Below, piece after piece: positions 46,325 through 58,070 of a stretch of DNA of 64,000 nt. The translations under genes and the position numbers were made by a program. The notes below the pieces were generated by a model, which was not told the DNA's origin, made no database searches, and saw nothing but the letters and a program-made list of their open reading frames with translations. Position 1 is the first letter of the stretch. The number at the start of each line of letters is the position of its first letter. Origin of the DNA: Stenopsyche tienmushanensis (Eukaryota; Arthropoda; Insecta; Trichoptera; Stenopsychidae); the NCBI GenBank assembly GCA_008973525.1, contig WACJ01000183.1:248001-312000 (forward strand), given 5' to 3'.

Positions 46325-47735
46325 ATTGGATACCCATTCGACTTCCATTAACAAACATCTAAATATACATTTAATATATTCAATATATACGTCACAGAGT
46401 TCGATGATGCCCTTATAACAGCTGTTCATACACTTAATCAAGTATGCTTTAAAAATTCAATACTACAAAACAACCAAAACATCTATCAATATAACTCAGT
46501 GTAGTAAACGAGAGAATTTTTTCAATGTGATTAATACATTTATTCGATAAGTTAAGAAAATACACTCATTGCATATATATCAAACATTTTCTATATAGAA
46601 AAATAATATACACACTTCCATAGTACATAATAAAGTCATACGAATTTACTATATAACGGAAATTTAGATAAAATGTGCGTAAAAAGCAATTCTATACAAC
46701 AAAAAATACTGTATATGTTATTATATTAATTCCTCGCATACTTAAAAATATATCATTAAATCAAATAGTAATTAAATTTAAAAATATCATTCTCACAATT
46801 TCAGTTCACAGACTTAGGACTAGAATATGGATCGTACGTGATTAAATTATATAACAAAAATACCAAATAACGCACATAATTTACAATGAAGTTCTATTAT
46901 GATATTGGGATTTACATATTTTTTTATATTAAACATTCACATATGCATTCAGTATATTAAGATTGATGAAAATATATTTTTAATGTTCATCTATGAACTA
47001 TGCATTATTAAAATATAATCGTGTGTCTAATACATGTAACGCAACTATGAACAGATAATAATGACAAATTTATATATTTTATTACATCGAGTGCTAATTA
47101 ATTTTTGTAGTTGTTTATATCTTTCCATTTTCTTTTGAATCGCTGAAATGCATTTGAATATCGTGAGGTGAAATACAACTATATCAATGGATTTAACGTA
47201 ATGAAATGAGCAATGAAAAATCTTCAAGATTTTTCATCCTATTTGTTTGAGCGATAATACTGCAAGTCATTAAATACTGAATATTAGAAAAAATCGCAGC
47301 CTTTAAAAATGCAATTTTTTTCAAATTATCCCATAACAAAACTAGAAAATAATAAATATTTTTGCTTTAGCTCTAGTAATTTCATATGTTAACATTGACT
47401 TTCTATAATTAAATATTATGTATTATTTTCATTCATATTATACATTTTTTTATGAAATCACTACATTTTCAATAAAATATAATTAGAAAATAAATAATAT
47501 TTATTTATATTCATTCTTAAAAAGGTTTTTTAAATTATTGATAAATCTCAAAATTATATTTTTAACTGATGAAATATACATACATAAATATGGCAAATAT
47601 AAAATTGAACATAAAAAAAAAATTAAAATTTCTTTCCCTGTATCATGAGATTACTAAGCGTATTGAAAACAGATATAATCTTGACATATTTTAAATTGCA
47701 TAAAGTCTTATTTCTAAATTTACCTATTTCTTTGA
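46325..47735. other. Intergenic stretch with no recognisable feature
   Basis: Very AT-rich, no gene-like frame, no repeat match noticed. Confidence 0.45.
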
Positions 47736-47738
47736 ATA

Positions 47739-48521
47739 CAATAAAACCTCGATATAACGGAACTAGAATTTGAGACATAATACCGTCCTGCTCGTAGACT
47801 GCACCTAGCCAGAGTGATAGAATATTAGGGAGTTCCCTGATATAAAAACGCGTAAGCTCAGCACACTGGTGTTTGCCATGCTGGCCGGGGATTCACGCAA
47901 CTCTACAACTGTTTACTCAAAGTGAATGAACATATTTGGTAGTGCAGTAAATTAATTTAAATTTTCGCAACCCTTTAAATTTGGATAAACGGAAAAGAAT
48001 CAATGCAACAATCAATCAAAAATTAGATTATTATTTACAATGGCTAGAAGCAGATGAAGGTGACCCTATAGTCTGGACCCTGCCAGTCCCAATGGGACAA
48101 TTCCGCTAAAGGACAGTAGACGCACGAGCTAATAACAACTATGCAACCATTTGACCCAAGTCTTCACCGCGCATGGCTGTTTTGGTAGCTACCTATACAA
48201 AATAGACAAAGAGACCGGCCCGGAGTGCCACCACTGCGGAGCGGAGTACGATGATGCTAGACACATGAAATTTGTCTGCTCAGCATGGAGCACCAAAAGA
48301 GACATCCTACTGGAGGAGCTGGGAATCAGCTTGCTCTACCCTAAGGACATGGTACCTTCAATGTTAACGAATGCTAGAACATGGAATGCGACGATCGACG
48401 ATCTGATTACATTTATTGACTATTCGTCAGATAACAAAATTAGTGTTTTTATATACGGGACTTTTGGCTTCAACGGACACCCCCTCCCCCCCAATTAGCC
48501 CGTTACATCGAGATTTTACTG
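47739..48521. mobile_element. Pogo-type inverted-repeat element carrying a LINE fragment
   Basis: TA-flanked. Left end CAATAAAACCTCGATATAAC, right end inverted CAGTAAAATCTCGATGTAAC; the two differ at about four of 22 positions. The right half is occupied by the R1-like fragment at 48118..48498, whose end stops about 20 bases before the terminal repeat, which suggests capture or nested insertion. Confidence 0.7.
48118..48498 (+). pseudogene. R1-like LINE, C-terminal zinc-knuckle region
   Basis: Open frame of 115 codons with LTQVFTAHGCFGSYLYKI, then GPECHHCGAEYDDARHMKFV and CSAWSTKRDILLEELG. The C-x2-C ... H ... C knuckle after TGHGCF-type sequence is typical of the end of ORF2 in R1-clade LINEs. 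No RT domain precedes it. It is more GC-rich than its surroundings. Confidence 0.78.
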
Positions 48522-48529
48522 TACATAAA

Positions 48530-49585
48530 TGAACAAAAACTAATTAAGATCGATCAACCTTAAATATTATAATTACTATTGATTTATAATCTATAAATAT
48601 AGTTTTCGTTTTAATATTAAAAAGAAAATACACTATTTTCCTTTGGATGTGACCAATCTACAATTTTATCTTGTAGCTAATACATTTAATGTAATCATCT
48701 TCGAGGAACATAATCGATGATTATAATTAATTTAAAATACCTGATTTCAATACATATTATCAATGCCAATATATAAAAGCATAAAAGAAACATAATGATA
48801 AATGTATCGTTCAATGGCTGTATTAATATTAACACTATGGATACCGGTGATATCAATGTGATATCATATTTGCGCCAATTGATCCAAACCGCTGATACTT
48901 GATTTTAAATTAAACGAATTGATAAATATACGGGTATTCATTAACACTTGAATACATAGTGAATAATTATTGCAAATTTCATAACAATTAACTGATAAAG
49001 AATTTATAAAAAATTTTGTATTACGCAACAGTGCAATTTCGATCGATCAAACGTGCCGATACCAGCATAAGATTAGCTATTTACCGTGCAGTAGCAATAG
49101 TGTTAAACATATGTTCGACTATTTGAACGACGATTATTTTGCTTATGACTTAAAAATTGGTGTATCTTAATATTAATTTAAATTTCAAAATGAGATTTAA
49201 CATCGATATGATAATGATTATTATAATATGCTGTAACTTAAAATAAACATAAAATATGTATTTCTGTGGGGTACACATTCAGTTTTAACTTAGTAATAAC
49301 AATGTATGTATGAAATCATTTTGAAAGCGATTTTTTCATTTAACAATAAATACTTCTTTAATAACACGAGTATTTCAATAACTAATTGCCATTTAATTGT
49401 TATATAAATTAAAATTAAAAAATAGCATTGAAGAAAACTACTTTATGCTATAATATAATAGAACATGTTTCTCGATTTTGAACATACAAAAATAAATATT
49501 TCAAAACATAATAAAAGAAATACATTTATGTATTGATTAACATGAAAAAATAATAACATAATATTTTCAATCTGTAAATTCAGGA
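48530..49585. other. Region downstream of the PQ-loop gene with no recognisable feature
   Basis: AT-rich, nothing recognised beyond a possible poly(A) signal at its right end. Confidence 0.4.
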
Positions 49586-49588
49586 ATG

Positions 49589-49594
49589 TTTATT
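49589..49594 (-). terminator. Possible poly(A) signal of the SLC66A3-like gene
   Basis: AATAAA on the minus strand about 100 bases after the stop codon. In sequence this AT-rich such a hexamer can occur by chance. Confidence 0.35.
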
Positions 49595-49692
49595 AATTGA
49601 AATAAATGTGCGTTAGTTCATCAAGAAATTGAAAATATTTAGTTGTGAAAACGACGTGGGAAAATAAACTGAACTCTAACGCTCACAAAATA

Positions 49693-52487
49693 TTATTCAA
49701 CGTGGGGCCTCTTCCTGAAAATCCAAGCAGCAATCAGCACAGATGAGCTGAGTATTGTAGATATACCAAAGTTCGCCAGGAGATTTTTATCCGCTGAATC
49801 AACATATACAGTGAATATGCGAGCTGAAAAATCATAAACAAAACTATTATGGATTGTAACCAAATGTGCATATACAGTAGAACATCAATTATCCGGATTT
49901 TCTATTATAAGGATTGTTCAAAATAAAATACATAATTTGCTGATTTACACGTGGAGAATTGTGTCCTCTTTTGCTCATGTATGTGATGGTCAATATTTGG
50001 TCCATTAATGTGTGAAAGAGCAATATATTTTGATACAAAATTAAATGAAGATTCCACCTTCAAAGCAAGTTCGGGCCGGCTTGAAAAATGTAAAGGACGA
50101 CATGATATCAGAGAACTTGAAGTTCATGAGAAAAAGCATTCTGCTGGAATACCTTCAGCAAACACATTAACGGTCACATATGTGTTTGTGGGAAAGATTT
50201 GACGAAGAGTTTACATACAGTGCTGATGAGACCGGCTTAAATTGGAATAAACTATCCAACAAATTTTTAGCATCAAGACAGGAAAATACTTTATCTGGGT
50301 ACAAAACTAATAAAGAATATGTCATTAAAATGGTGTGTGCAAATGCAGCAGGCACACACAGACTGCCACTGCTTGCCATTGGAAAATCAAAGAACCCTAG
50401 ATGCTTTAAAAATATCAAGTCTTCCGGTTGAATATGATCATCAGAAAAAAGTCTGGATGAATGGCGAAGTTTTTAAATGATAGTATGAAAACCGAAGTAA
50501 CAGTAATCAGCTTCTACAAGAAAATAAATTTAAAATATTGTTGCTACATTACAGCAGATAGTTGAAATTCTTTAGATGTGTCAACATTGAAAAAATCATG
50601 AAACCAAATTTTGAAAAGACTTTTAGTAAGTTCCAGTAATGCAGTAGAACCTGATTTAGGAGATATTGCAGAAGAAATAGGATAATTTTCTCTATATTCT
50701 GAATGCGACGAAAATGTAAAGTATTGGATTCCAAATTTCGAATGATGAGGTAATAATTAAAGAAATATCTGTCTCAGAAGAACAAGATCGAGAAGACAAA
50801 GATATTTGCGAGGAGGGAGATATTGGTCCTACTCTGAAGCTTTTCAGTGTTTAGATGTCACCATGAAATGACTCGAGAACCAAGAAGAGTGTAATTCAGG
50901 ACAACTTATGTATCTTAAAAGTATTCACGATTTGGCAGCTTCTAAAAGAGCCAGCTTAAAGCCAAAATCGATAATTGATTTTTTTAATAAAAAATAATTT
51001 ATTATATGTGTTTCATCCGCAATTAGTCCGGATAATCGAAGTTCTACTGTAATATATATTTTAATTTAATGACATATTATACATATTGTTGTAATTTACC
51101 TAAAAAGATAGATTATTAATGTCTTTAAATTGAATAAGTATATTTCTAGGTGATGAGACCAATATAAGTATACTTTTGCCGAGCAATGCAATATGTAGAC
51201 AACATAATTTACAATTCCCGATATCATTGAATTATTTTATCTTAAAACGCAGATCCATGCGCATAAACTGCAAACAATTGATACCCTCAGAGGCAACATA
51301 ACGAACGCCATCCAGTAAATTTAGCCAGATTCATGCGACCTCCCGAATACGTGCCACCAAGCAAAGCGTTGGGCGACATTTGAACGACGTTATATTCCAA
51401 AATTTAGCCTCTGAGGGAACTTCCGTGAAAATGTAGCAAAAATCCCAAAATGAGGACGGAGTAGCTACAAGATCTGTGTGTCCAATCGGTCCGCTTTTTG
51501 GACTGCTGATTTGACAAATGAGCAATTTGAACGACGTTATATTCCATAATTAATGTCAACTTGGCATGGAGAATAAGAAGGATGCGGTAAAAGTTTAATT
51601 CTTGTATTTTATCCAGCATCGTCTTCTTTCTGTTCAATAAATAACGAATGTTTCTCTTATGCATTTATAGTTTTTAAATACAAAAAAAAGTCAAAATGCT
51701 ATTTCTATAACAAATAATCAAATATGACAATAATAAGTTTATAAAATTACTAACTGGCATTGGTAAACGCAGATAGAGCCCATGTTAATAGGGAAACAGC
51801 TTCAGAATCCTGGGTTTTTAATATCTCATACAAAAACATGATTTTACTGGATGCACTGACAGGTGTACAGAAGGGCTGAAATGAAAAATAAAGCATTTAA
51901 AATATATTCAAAATTATGCAAAAATTATTAAAATGGAGTATTTTAGAAGAATGTAAGATGACTCAGTAAACATTTAATGAATACATTTCAAATTATTATT
52001 AAATAAAATAAGAGCATTATACTTACTATCATCAAAGAAAGAATGGACGAAGGAAACACATCCATCATGAATAAAGACACTGTCGCAAAATATACAGCAC
52101 ATAATATCTGTACATGTAGCTTTTCCAGCATATTATTATAGCATAGTACATAATATATGAGAACAATTTCTTGGAAGAGAATAATAGGGTATTCCAAATA
52201 CGATAAAATGCCATATGAATTGCAGTAGTTGTATAAGAGCGTAGTCGAATAACTAAAATAGATGTAAATAAATAAATACAAAGAGGCAAAATATATTTTC
52301 TTCATAAAAAATTGTTTAAAATTTAATATTACCTCAGAAGTTCCAACATGAGGCCTTTGAAATTGACCCCCTTGGCCGATTTCATAGATTTCACCTTCAT
52401 AATTTGCGGGACCTTCAACACAAGGCATGATCCGATTGTGATGAGACTTAGAGCGTCCGATATGAGATTTATCATATTGTATTCCAT
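49693..52487 (-). CDS. SLC66A3: PQ-loop repeat membrane protein, SLC66A3 (PQLC3) type
   Basis: Four coding exons on the minus strand: 52333..52487 (start ATG), 52027..52252, 51755..51875 and 49693..49823 (stop TAA). They give 633 bases, 210 residues, with all junctions in frame and good GT/AG sites. Known family members are about 200 residues with seven membrane segments. The first segment carries the PQ motif (LVLKVPQIMKVK, Pro27-Gln28). Then come YLEYPIILFQEIVLIYYVL, a third block ending VFPSSILSLMI, and KIMFLYEILKTQDSEAVSLL followed by TWALSAFTNATRIFTVY, all matching SLC66A3. The C-terminus is basic (IFRKRPHVE). The substrate of this member is not settled; it is thought to act in intracellular membranes. 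Intron 3 (49824..51754) holds a Tigger/jerky-like element and repeat H. Confidence 0.9.
49875..51049 (+). mobile_element. Tigger/jerky-like transposon, both ends and TA duplication present
   Basis: 1,175 bases inside intron 3 of the PQ-loop gene, antisense to it. Ends CAGTAGAACATCAATTATCC and inverted CAGTAGAACTTCGATTATCC, with TA on each side. Frames 50008..50199 and 50180..50428 read HDIRELEVHEKK, then YSADETGLNWNKLSNKFLAS and MVCANAAGTHRLPLLAIGKS, NPRCFKN. These are the HTH-to-catalytic part of jerky/Tigger transposases; the ADETGL motif holds the first catalytic Asp. The rest is decayed and shortened, so it is non-autonomous. Confidence 0.87.
51240..51400 (+). pseudogene. Tc3-like transposase, C-terminal fragment
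   Basis: Plus frames give NITNAIQ and a broken [16 protein letters not shown], the tail of the Tc3-like group. It runs directly into repeat H at about 51401. Confidence 0.6.
51401..51665 (+). repeat. Hairpin repeat H fused to mariner fragment, second chimeric copy
   Basis: TTAGCCTCTGAGGGAACTTC, GAGGACGGAGTAGCTACAAG, CGGTCCGCTTTTTGGACTG (hairpin with two mismatches), then the same mariner-derived tail as 44820..45010 (GGATGCGGTAAAAGTTTAAT, TATTTTATCCAGCATC). It lies in intron 3 of the PQ-loop gene. Confidence 0.65.
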
Positions 52488-52489
52488 CT

Positions 52490-53170
52490 TAACGCTTAAT
52501 CAAATATAATGATTTTATCGATCAATATGTACAGCCCATATATCTGCAAAGTGATATTTCAAAAATTATTCCACACAAACTATAACGGTCGCTAAAAAAT
52601 GGTAACAGTGAATTTTCTAAACTTATCTTAAACATATTATATATAAATTGCTTCAATACTATATTATATTTTTAACAATAGATTTACCAATCAAAATGAC
52701 TGATCTGGTAAATATAGCGTTAAACAAACAATTATATATACACTTATAGAGGGGAGTCGCATATAAAAAATTCGCATAAATGAACTACATAGAAAACTGA
52801 GGGATAGGTTCCATTATTTTTAAAAACCGCATAAAAAAGGTTTATAAAAAATCAATATAAATAAAAGTACAATACATATTTATATAAGAATTGCTTTATC
52901 AAAGTCTATTTTACTCGATAATCGTTCAAGTGCAATTTAATAATTATTAGCAATAATTTGAGCTAATAAATAAAATTATGTTTCATTTTCAAATGGGCAT
53001 CACACGCTCATTCAATTTAGAAAGTGTTTGAAAGTGCATTTATTATTATTTTAATTGCAACAATAATATATCAAACTATGTTCTGAAAATCATTAAAAAA
53101 TGATTAAACAGTAACGATCAATATCCATTTGAAAAGGTTACAGGCTGCAACAATAACGCAATATTTTATT
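52490..53170. other. Upstream region of the PQ-loop gene, nothing recognisable
   Basis: Should hold the promoter of the minus-strand gene; I see no clear core promoter motif in this AT-rich sequence. Confidence 0.4.
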
Positions 53171-53178
53171 TGAAAATA

Positions 53179-53520
53179 CAGCGATAATCTGATAAACGTT
53201 TTGCAAGGCAGTGTCGGATTGTCCAATTTGTCAGAATATAGAGCTTCCGATCTCTTGTAGTCCGAAATTTTGGAAGAGGAGTACTTGTAATCAGAAAAAT
53301 GATAAATAAGATGATATATAAATAAATAGGTTTCATATTATAGAAATAACGTCATCAAACGTGTTTTTGTTACAAAGTCTTCGTTTTTGTTATCTTCGTG
53401 TAAAACAATTTGCCGCCGTACTCACATGCAAGCTTGCAAAAAGATTAATTACGATTTTAGTGGTCCGGAATCACACTTGTATTATTTTTAGGAGGGGACC
53501 GGATTATCGCGGGTTTGCTG
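53179..53520. mobile_element. Pogo-type MITE, 342 bp
   Basis: TA-flanked. Left end CAGCGATAATCTGATAAACG (with a small internal deletion), right end inverted CAGCAAACCCGCGATAATCC. Internal GTCGGATTGTCCAATTTGTC matches the fragment at 27893..28065 in reverse. Confidence 0.7.
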
Positions 53521-53529
53521 TAAGCTGGT

Positions 53530-54510
53530 CAAGAGAAAAAAAATATATTTGGAAGAATTATCTAGCATTAGAAATAAATATATTCATGATGAAAAACAAT
53601 CGCATGGCAAATACAAATAGATTCATGATATAAAATGATCAATGTCAAAATAATATATCTATGTAAACATGTGACAAAATGATTTATAAAACAATTAATG
53701 ATACACAAAAAGACATCAAATCACCGGGTCTTAAAAACAGCATGAGTTTTCGCACAAGCCAATGGAAATGTGCCAACAAATTAAACGAGGCATTTAATAA
53801 ACTATATTTTGACATATCGACATCATAATATATGTTTATTATATGATTTTGAAATTCTAAATTTAATAGCTGATTCTTGCATTGGAGCACATTAAAAGTT
53901 TTAAAATTTAAAGCCTAGTGTAATTAATAAAAAACATCGTATATTTGGGAATATAATTTAATTAAATTCATTCAAAATTTGTATGTTATTATGAATAATA
54001 TTCCCAAGGGGTACCTTTTGTTAAAAGATGCGACTTATATTAAATTAGTGATAGACATTACCAAGATCGTCTCCCTGTGTGTTTATTTCGGTAACGAGAG
54101 TCTAGCAGCAGACACCAGAGCGACTGCGGAGACACCGGACGACACTAATAGACTGAAATGTAGATGCGACGACCAGCCACTTTTGAACTGACAGCTCATT
54201 GCAATAATACATTGGCCATAACCTATTATTTAACAACAATAATTCAAACAAATCCAACGAAAATTTTATTTCAAATTCAACTAATTCATTTAAACTAAAG
54301 CAAAATTTATGAACATTTAATTATTACTAAAATAATTTCGAATACTATTGTCGAAATATTTTTTAAAATTTAATTTATTTTTTAAATATTTTTTTCCCCC
54401 CCTTTTAAAATGCATTATTGTCGTCAATATAATACAAACAAAAAAACACAAAAACAATTCACACATATTGATCGATAAGTGGCGTCAAAATATTTAAAAC
54501 GAATAAAATA
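53530..54510. other. Intergenic stretch with one GC-richer island
   Basis: Mostly AT-rich. The segment 54080..54190 is strikingly GC-richer than its surroundings and lies in a 70-codon open frame (53979..54188) with AADTRATAETPDDTNRLKCR; I cannot assign it. Confidence 0.35.
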
Positions 54511-54513
54511 TAT

Positions 54514-54764
54514 TTAACACGTTTAACGCCATAGTACATTTTGAGAAACTACATACCTGCGCCGTGTATGCATATATAGTCTTCATAAATTAAGATTTAT
54601 AATTTTGAAAAAAATATATATATATGCATTCGACTCAGGGGCACCGTATAGGTCACATTTTATGTTAAAATTCGAACTAAATGTGACCGCTGGCGCACCT
54701 GGACTATTTCTTTAAAAAAAGGGTTGTAGGTCACCGGTGACCTACGTGGCGTGAAACGTGTTAA
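54514..54764. mobile_element. TTAA-flanked piggyBac-type MITE, copy 2, with perfect palindrome
   Basis: Same family as 6219..6484: TTAA, CACGTTTAACGCCA at the left and TGGCGTGAAACGTG, TTAA at the right. Contains the perfect 18-base palindrome TAGGTCACCGGTGACCTA (54726..54743). Confidence 0.85.
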
Positions 54765-54843
54765 CCAGCGATCACTCGAAAGTTTTTTTAATTGTGTTTA
54801 TTGGAATGCTTTTATAGATTTTTAATTGTGATTTAAAAAAATG

Positions 54844-55452
54844 CAGTGGAACCTCGGGTTACGAGCTTAATTCGTTCCGGAAGGTTGCTCGTAAGCCGAA
54901 AAACTCGCAACTCGAAACGAGTTTTCCCACAATAAATAATAGAAAAATCAACGAATTCGTTCAAGACCCCCAAAAATATTACTATGAAAAAAATCCATGT
55001 AATAATAAATAATATTATTTAATAATATCTATAATGATGTTAATATAAGTATAAAATATTGCCAACCAAAAAAATTGTCAACAGATTCACGCTCGCAATC
55101 ACCGAGTTTTACTTTTTTATATGATTTTGGTTCACTTTTCTCTTAATTTTTTTTTTAATTGACACTTGTTTTTGGTGACTTTTTAACGCGCTGCTGAAGT
55201 GAGCTATAGCAACATCATTAGTTAAATAAATATTCCCAATAGCTGCTGCTTTATCTGGATGATTTTCTTCCACAAATGAATACTCACGGATTTTTCGAAG
55301 AGTAAACAAAGAGGCCTTATCTTCTTGTCGCCACTAGTAACGACTCGTAACCCGAAATTTTGCTCGTTAACCGAGACAAAAAAATTGACGAATCTCGACT
55401 CGTAACGCGAAAAGCTCGTAAACAGGAGCAGTCGTAAGCCGAGGTCTCACTA
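54844..55452 (-). mobile_element. Shortened Tigger element
   Basis: Ends CAGTGGAACCTCGGGTTACG and inverted TAGTGAGACCTCGGCTTACG. Read on the minus strand, its subterminal part (TTTACGAGCTTTTCGCGTTA, then GCAAAATTTCGGGTTACGAG) matches the start of the element at 8262. A 66-codon minus frame (55109..55309) has ENHPDKAAAIGNIYLTNDV and a Lys-rich end, like the C-terminal end of Tigger transposases. Confidence 0.75.
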
Positions 55453-55454
55453 TA

Positions 55455-58070
55455 CTTGGGATATATTTGAGAGGTACATTAAAAAATCAAGTGTACCTCT
55501 TTCCTATTGGACTCATGGACACGAAATGCCGACGCCTCGATGATGCTCTTTGTGAACATCATCCGACAGCGAGTGCAGCCAATTGTTCAATGTATGCAGG
55601 CTGCGCATTCAATCTCTTAACTTCATATCTTTTTTCCCGTCTCAAAAATCGTGCTCATCCCATATGCAGCTATCCATGTGAGAAGCATGCACGCATACCC
55701 TGTGTGTCTCTGCGCTTTGTTAATGCTCGCATTGTAAAATGCACACGTTTCAATTCGAATAGCATATCGGAATCATTGGAACGTCATCTTTCCATTTCAA
55801 ATCATATTTTTCGCTAAAATCCTGTTTGATTAATTCAAATCAAAAAGTCACGCTTTGCATTTTATCACGTTGATACACGTACAGTGTTAAAATGCCAACT
55901 GTAAAGTGTTAAAAGTGACTCGAATACGTTTTCGATGTGTTGCTATTGTCGCCAAACGATTTGATCCAGGTATGAATTGAAATTATGACGTTTGTGTCTT
56001 ACCGTCTCAAGGCATAGTCCACCGAAAACCGAACGCTTGGCAAATACACAGCAAATCGACGGTTGCTATGCTTCGTTTACCTTAGACCAATATGCGCCAA
56101 CATGGTGCATCCGTTAAACATCTCGCAAAACAAATTCCGCACACAAACAATGCTTGTGCTAATTTAAAAACTCTTGGATACACGTCGAATAACTCAACAA
56201 AGGTTCATCGCAATCGGATGAATTCATATAAATTGGAAGATTGTCAACAATATAACACTTGCGAGTGTTTTTATTTTAATAATAATAAAATTTTAAATCA
56301 CATTATTCAATGGGTTTATTTTTGGAGATGAATCAGATTATTTTAATTTGAGCAAAAGTGATATAATGGCTAGAAAAAATATCGCCCACTTGATGCATTC
56401 TGAATGATAAAACACTGGTTAAAGATCTAGAGAAGAATTAATTTGACTTTTATGTCGGTACTCTCTCTTTAGAATAGAACGCTATATCGTTTTTATTTTA
56501 TTGTGCTATTGCTGCCAAATTGAATTGCGAAATGACAAGGACAATCATCCAAGTTACTCAATTGAAGAGTGGATTAAAAAAAAAACTAATTATGGGTGAC
56601 TTTAAATACAAAATTCATTAATTGAGCTCAAGTTGATTAGGATCAATAAATAAATAAATACCTGCAATGTATGTATATTTCCAGATAACAGCTAGATTCA
56701 GTCTTTCCTAGTGGCGGACTTGTGGTAGACTGATGATAAACGCAAGGGTCTTGCTTTTACCTTGTTTCCAAGAAGCAAACGCTTTCTATTATGATAACGA
56801 GTAGCTATGTCTGAATCAATTGCCTTTGAATTGTGGCTACGAGCTAACAAGGGATCACCACATGCTAAATTGATGCAGCTGTTTAAAAATTGCTCTGCAG
56901 AGCTGAACAAATCATGGTCTGCTAGTCAGCTCCATTAAAAAGTCAACCGTTCATTATATCCTGGTGAATGGGTCGATGAAAAAACAACCTTGATGTAATT
57001 ACTTAATGATGAGAACATGAAGATATTTGCAAAATAATATTCGACAATAGTGTGATGCCTAAGCATCAAACATTTACTGGAGACGTCTTGAGTTGGCCGT
57101 TGATATTGTTAAAACTAGGACGTCTTCTTTCTGACGCGTAGGCCTATCTTCTACATTTGAAATATATTGCTGAAAGATGCCATCTTCATCGCATCAAATT
57201 AAATTTGCCCACCTCGACATCCCCCAAAACAAAGAATTGGAATCAATGCATGAATCATATGAAGGCGAATTTTGAAGCGTTGCATTTTTAATGGTCTGAC
57301 ATGCAGTTGCAAAGCGCATATGTAAAATTGACACCATAATAACAGGAAGGAGGAATATGATCAATAATTGGAGCTCGCACCCCAGGTTCACACCATAGCC
57401 GTTATCCAAGTTGATTGTTTCACAAATGGCACAATAAATATTTCCTTAATTTCAGCATTAGAACATTCGAAGAACTCTTTCGTCGCGTACTTTTGGGGTT
57501 ATTTTAGATATGCTATATTCCCAAATCTATTATTCATCCGAGATAATGGGGGTTTTAGTAATACCGATTAAATATACATATATATTTACGTATGTACATT
57601 TAAGTAAATCTATTCGTGTTGCTGATCAGATATTCACCATGGAACACGACATTTCAGAGCTCATGCAATATTTAGCCCTTAATTTGAGACTTAATCAGTC
57701 GTACAAATGAATTTATATACATTCTAAACAAGCCCTGAATACAAGCGGGCTTCTCATGGATGTATAATTATGAAAAAATAATGATGATAATGTCTTTGGG
57801 GTAGCTTTACAGCATGCATTCATTCATTTAAATCGATTTGTGTAATTATCCATACAAAGCCGATTCTTTCTCATTTTGTTGTTTTGATATTGTAAGTAAA
57901 CAAAATGATAGTCTACTGCGATGATGTTGTTGTCGATGTTCATAAGAATCTTTGGTATCTGTAAATAAACATTATATAAATGTCTTATACATTTTTTTAA
58001 ATTATTCACACCTAGGTTGATACAAGTATACGGTCAACCCGTAGTGACATGTTATGGTAGAGGACGGATA
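55455..58070. other. Intergenic stretch, nothing recognisable
   Basis: Contains moderately long open frames (for example 55467..55814, 116 codons, and 56092..56328) and a GC-richer part around 55500..55760, but no motif I can name on either strand. Confidence 0.4.

Noticed and set aside
55467..55814. 116-codon plus-strand frame as a host gene
   Set aside because: No recognisable domain, no splice partners, and it lies between transposon remains; kept only as an unassigned stretch.
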